From the NCBI GenBank assembly GCA_021821705.1, contig JAKACE010000120.1, forward strand, positions 1-6,154: a stretch of DNA of 6,154 bases, given 5' to 3'. This DNA comes from Actinomycetes bacterium (GTDB taxonomy: Bacteria > Actinomycetota > Acidimicrobiia > Acidimicrobiales > Palsa-688). The notes under the pieces are model-generated. The model saw only the letters and a list, made by a program, of their open reading frames with translations. It made no database searches and was not told the DNA's origin. Below are positions 6,009 to 6,154 of this stretch, one piece after another (the first letter of the stretch is position 1; each line of letters opens with the position of its first letter). Made by a program: the position numbers and the translations under genes.

Positions 6009-6154
6009 GCGACGGGCGCGAGCCGGTGCCCTTCGAGGTGTACGAACCCGGCGCGTACTTGCATGGGACAAAGGCGGACCTCGACGTGGGGGAGTTACTG
6101 GTTTCCGGCCGTGGGTCCAACTTCGAACAGGGCCGGGCGATGAACTACGTCTAC
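6005..6154 (+). CDS. arr: Rifampin ADP-ribosyltransferase Arr, N-terminal 50 residues (runs off window)
   Basis: The enzyme transfers ADP-ribose from NAD+ to the C23 hydroxyl of rifamycins in the cytoplasm and so inactivates them. The visible N-terminus contains FEVYEPGAYLHGTKADL, GELL and SNFEQGRAMNYVY, closely matching my recollection of the mycobacterial Arr N-terminus. His20 of the HGT motif and Tyr50, the last residue in the window, are 30 apart, as are the catalytic His19 and Tyr49 of Mycobacterium smegmatis Arr; the catalytic Asp lies beyond the edge. Arr proteins are about 140 residues, so roughly a third is seen. GTG 6005 was chosen because it gives the usual short pre-FEV leader and overlaps the upstream stop; GTG 6026 is an alternative. 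Chromosomal Arr is common in environmental Actinobacteria, so resistance is possible but not shown. Confidence 0.9.
   Translation, partial: MSDGREPVPFEVYEPGAYLHGTKADLDVGELLVSGRGSNFEQGRAMNYVY

Overview
The window comes from a high-GC bacterium, most likely an actinobacterium. Two protein signatures support this. One is an array of 'GYWL…DG.V..FG.A...GS' repeats, a type familiar from secreted proteins of Actinobacteria and especially Acidimicrobiia. The other is the N-terminus of a mycobacterial-type rifampin ADP-ribosyltransferase (Arr). The order-level placement is inference from protein style, not from a phylogenetic marker.

Positions 1 to about 5840, minus strand: this is nearly all one very large exported, multi-domain surface protein read right to left. 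It begins with a signal peptide, then has five 42-45-residue GYW repeats, one putative Ig (He_PIG-like) domain, two unassigned domains, and a Pro/Ala/Gln-rich linker. A run of seven C (minus strand, 3895-3901) follows. There the reading frame is lost: the upstream frame runs into out-of-frame residues and stops at 3831, while the -1 frame is open without a stop from 4137 to base 1. Across the shift the protein continues as a beta-rich unassigned domain and about ten Ig-like modules, and it leaves the window unfinished. Restoring the frame gives more than 1,930 residues. The break may be a sequencing error in the homopolymer, a real inactivating or phase-variable indel, or -1 ribosomal slippage; the sequence alone cannot decide.

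Positions 5841-5885: a 45-bp divergent intergenic gap carrying a GC-rich perfect inverted repeat right against the first ATG of the surface-protein gene.

Positions 5886-6154, plus strand: a 40-codon ORF with coding-like codon-position composition overlaps the next gene by four bases (GTGA). That next gene is arr, cut off after 50 codons by the window end, with its catalytic His and Tyr visible. The short ORF could be a leader peptide or a translationally coupled small gene.

No RNA gene, insertion sequence or CRISPR array was seen. There is no operon logic linking the surface protein to arr; they are divergent neighbours. Most other long ORFs, including 412- and 345-codon plus-strand ones, are GC-driven shadows of the surface-protein gene.
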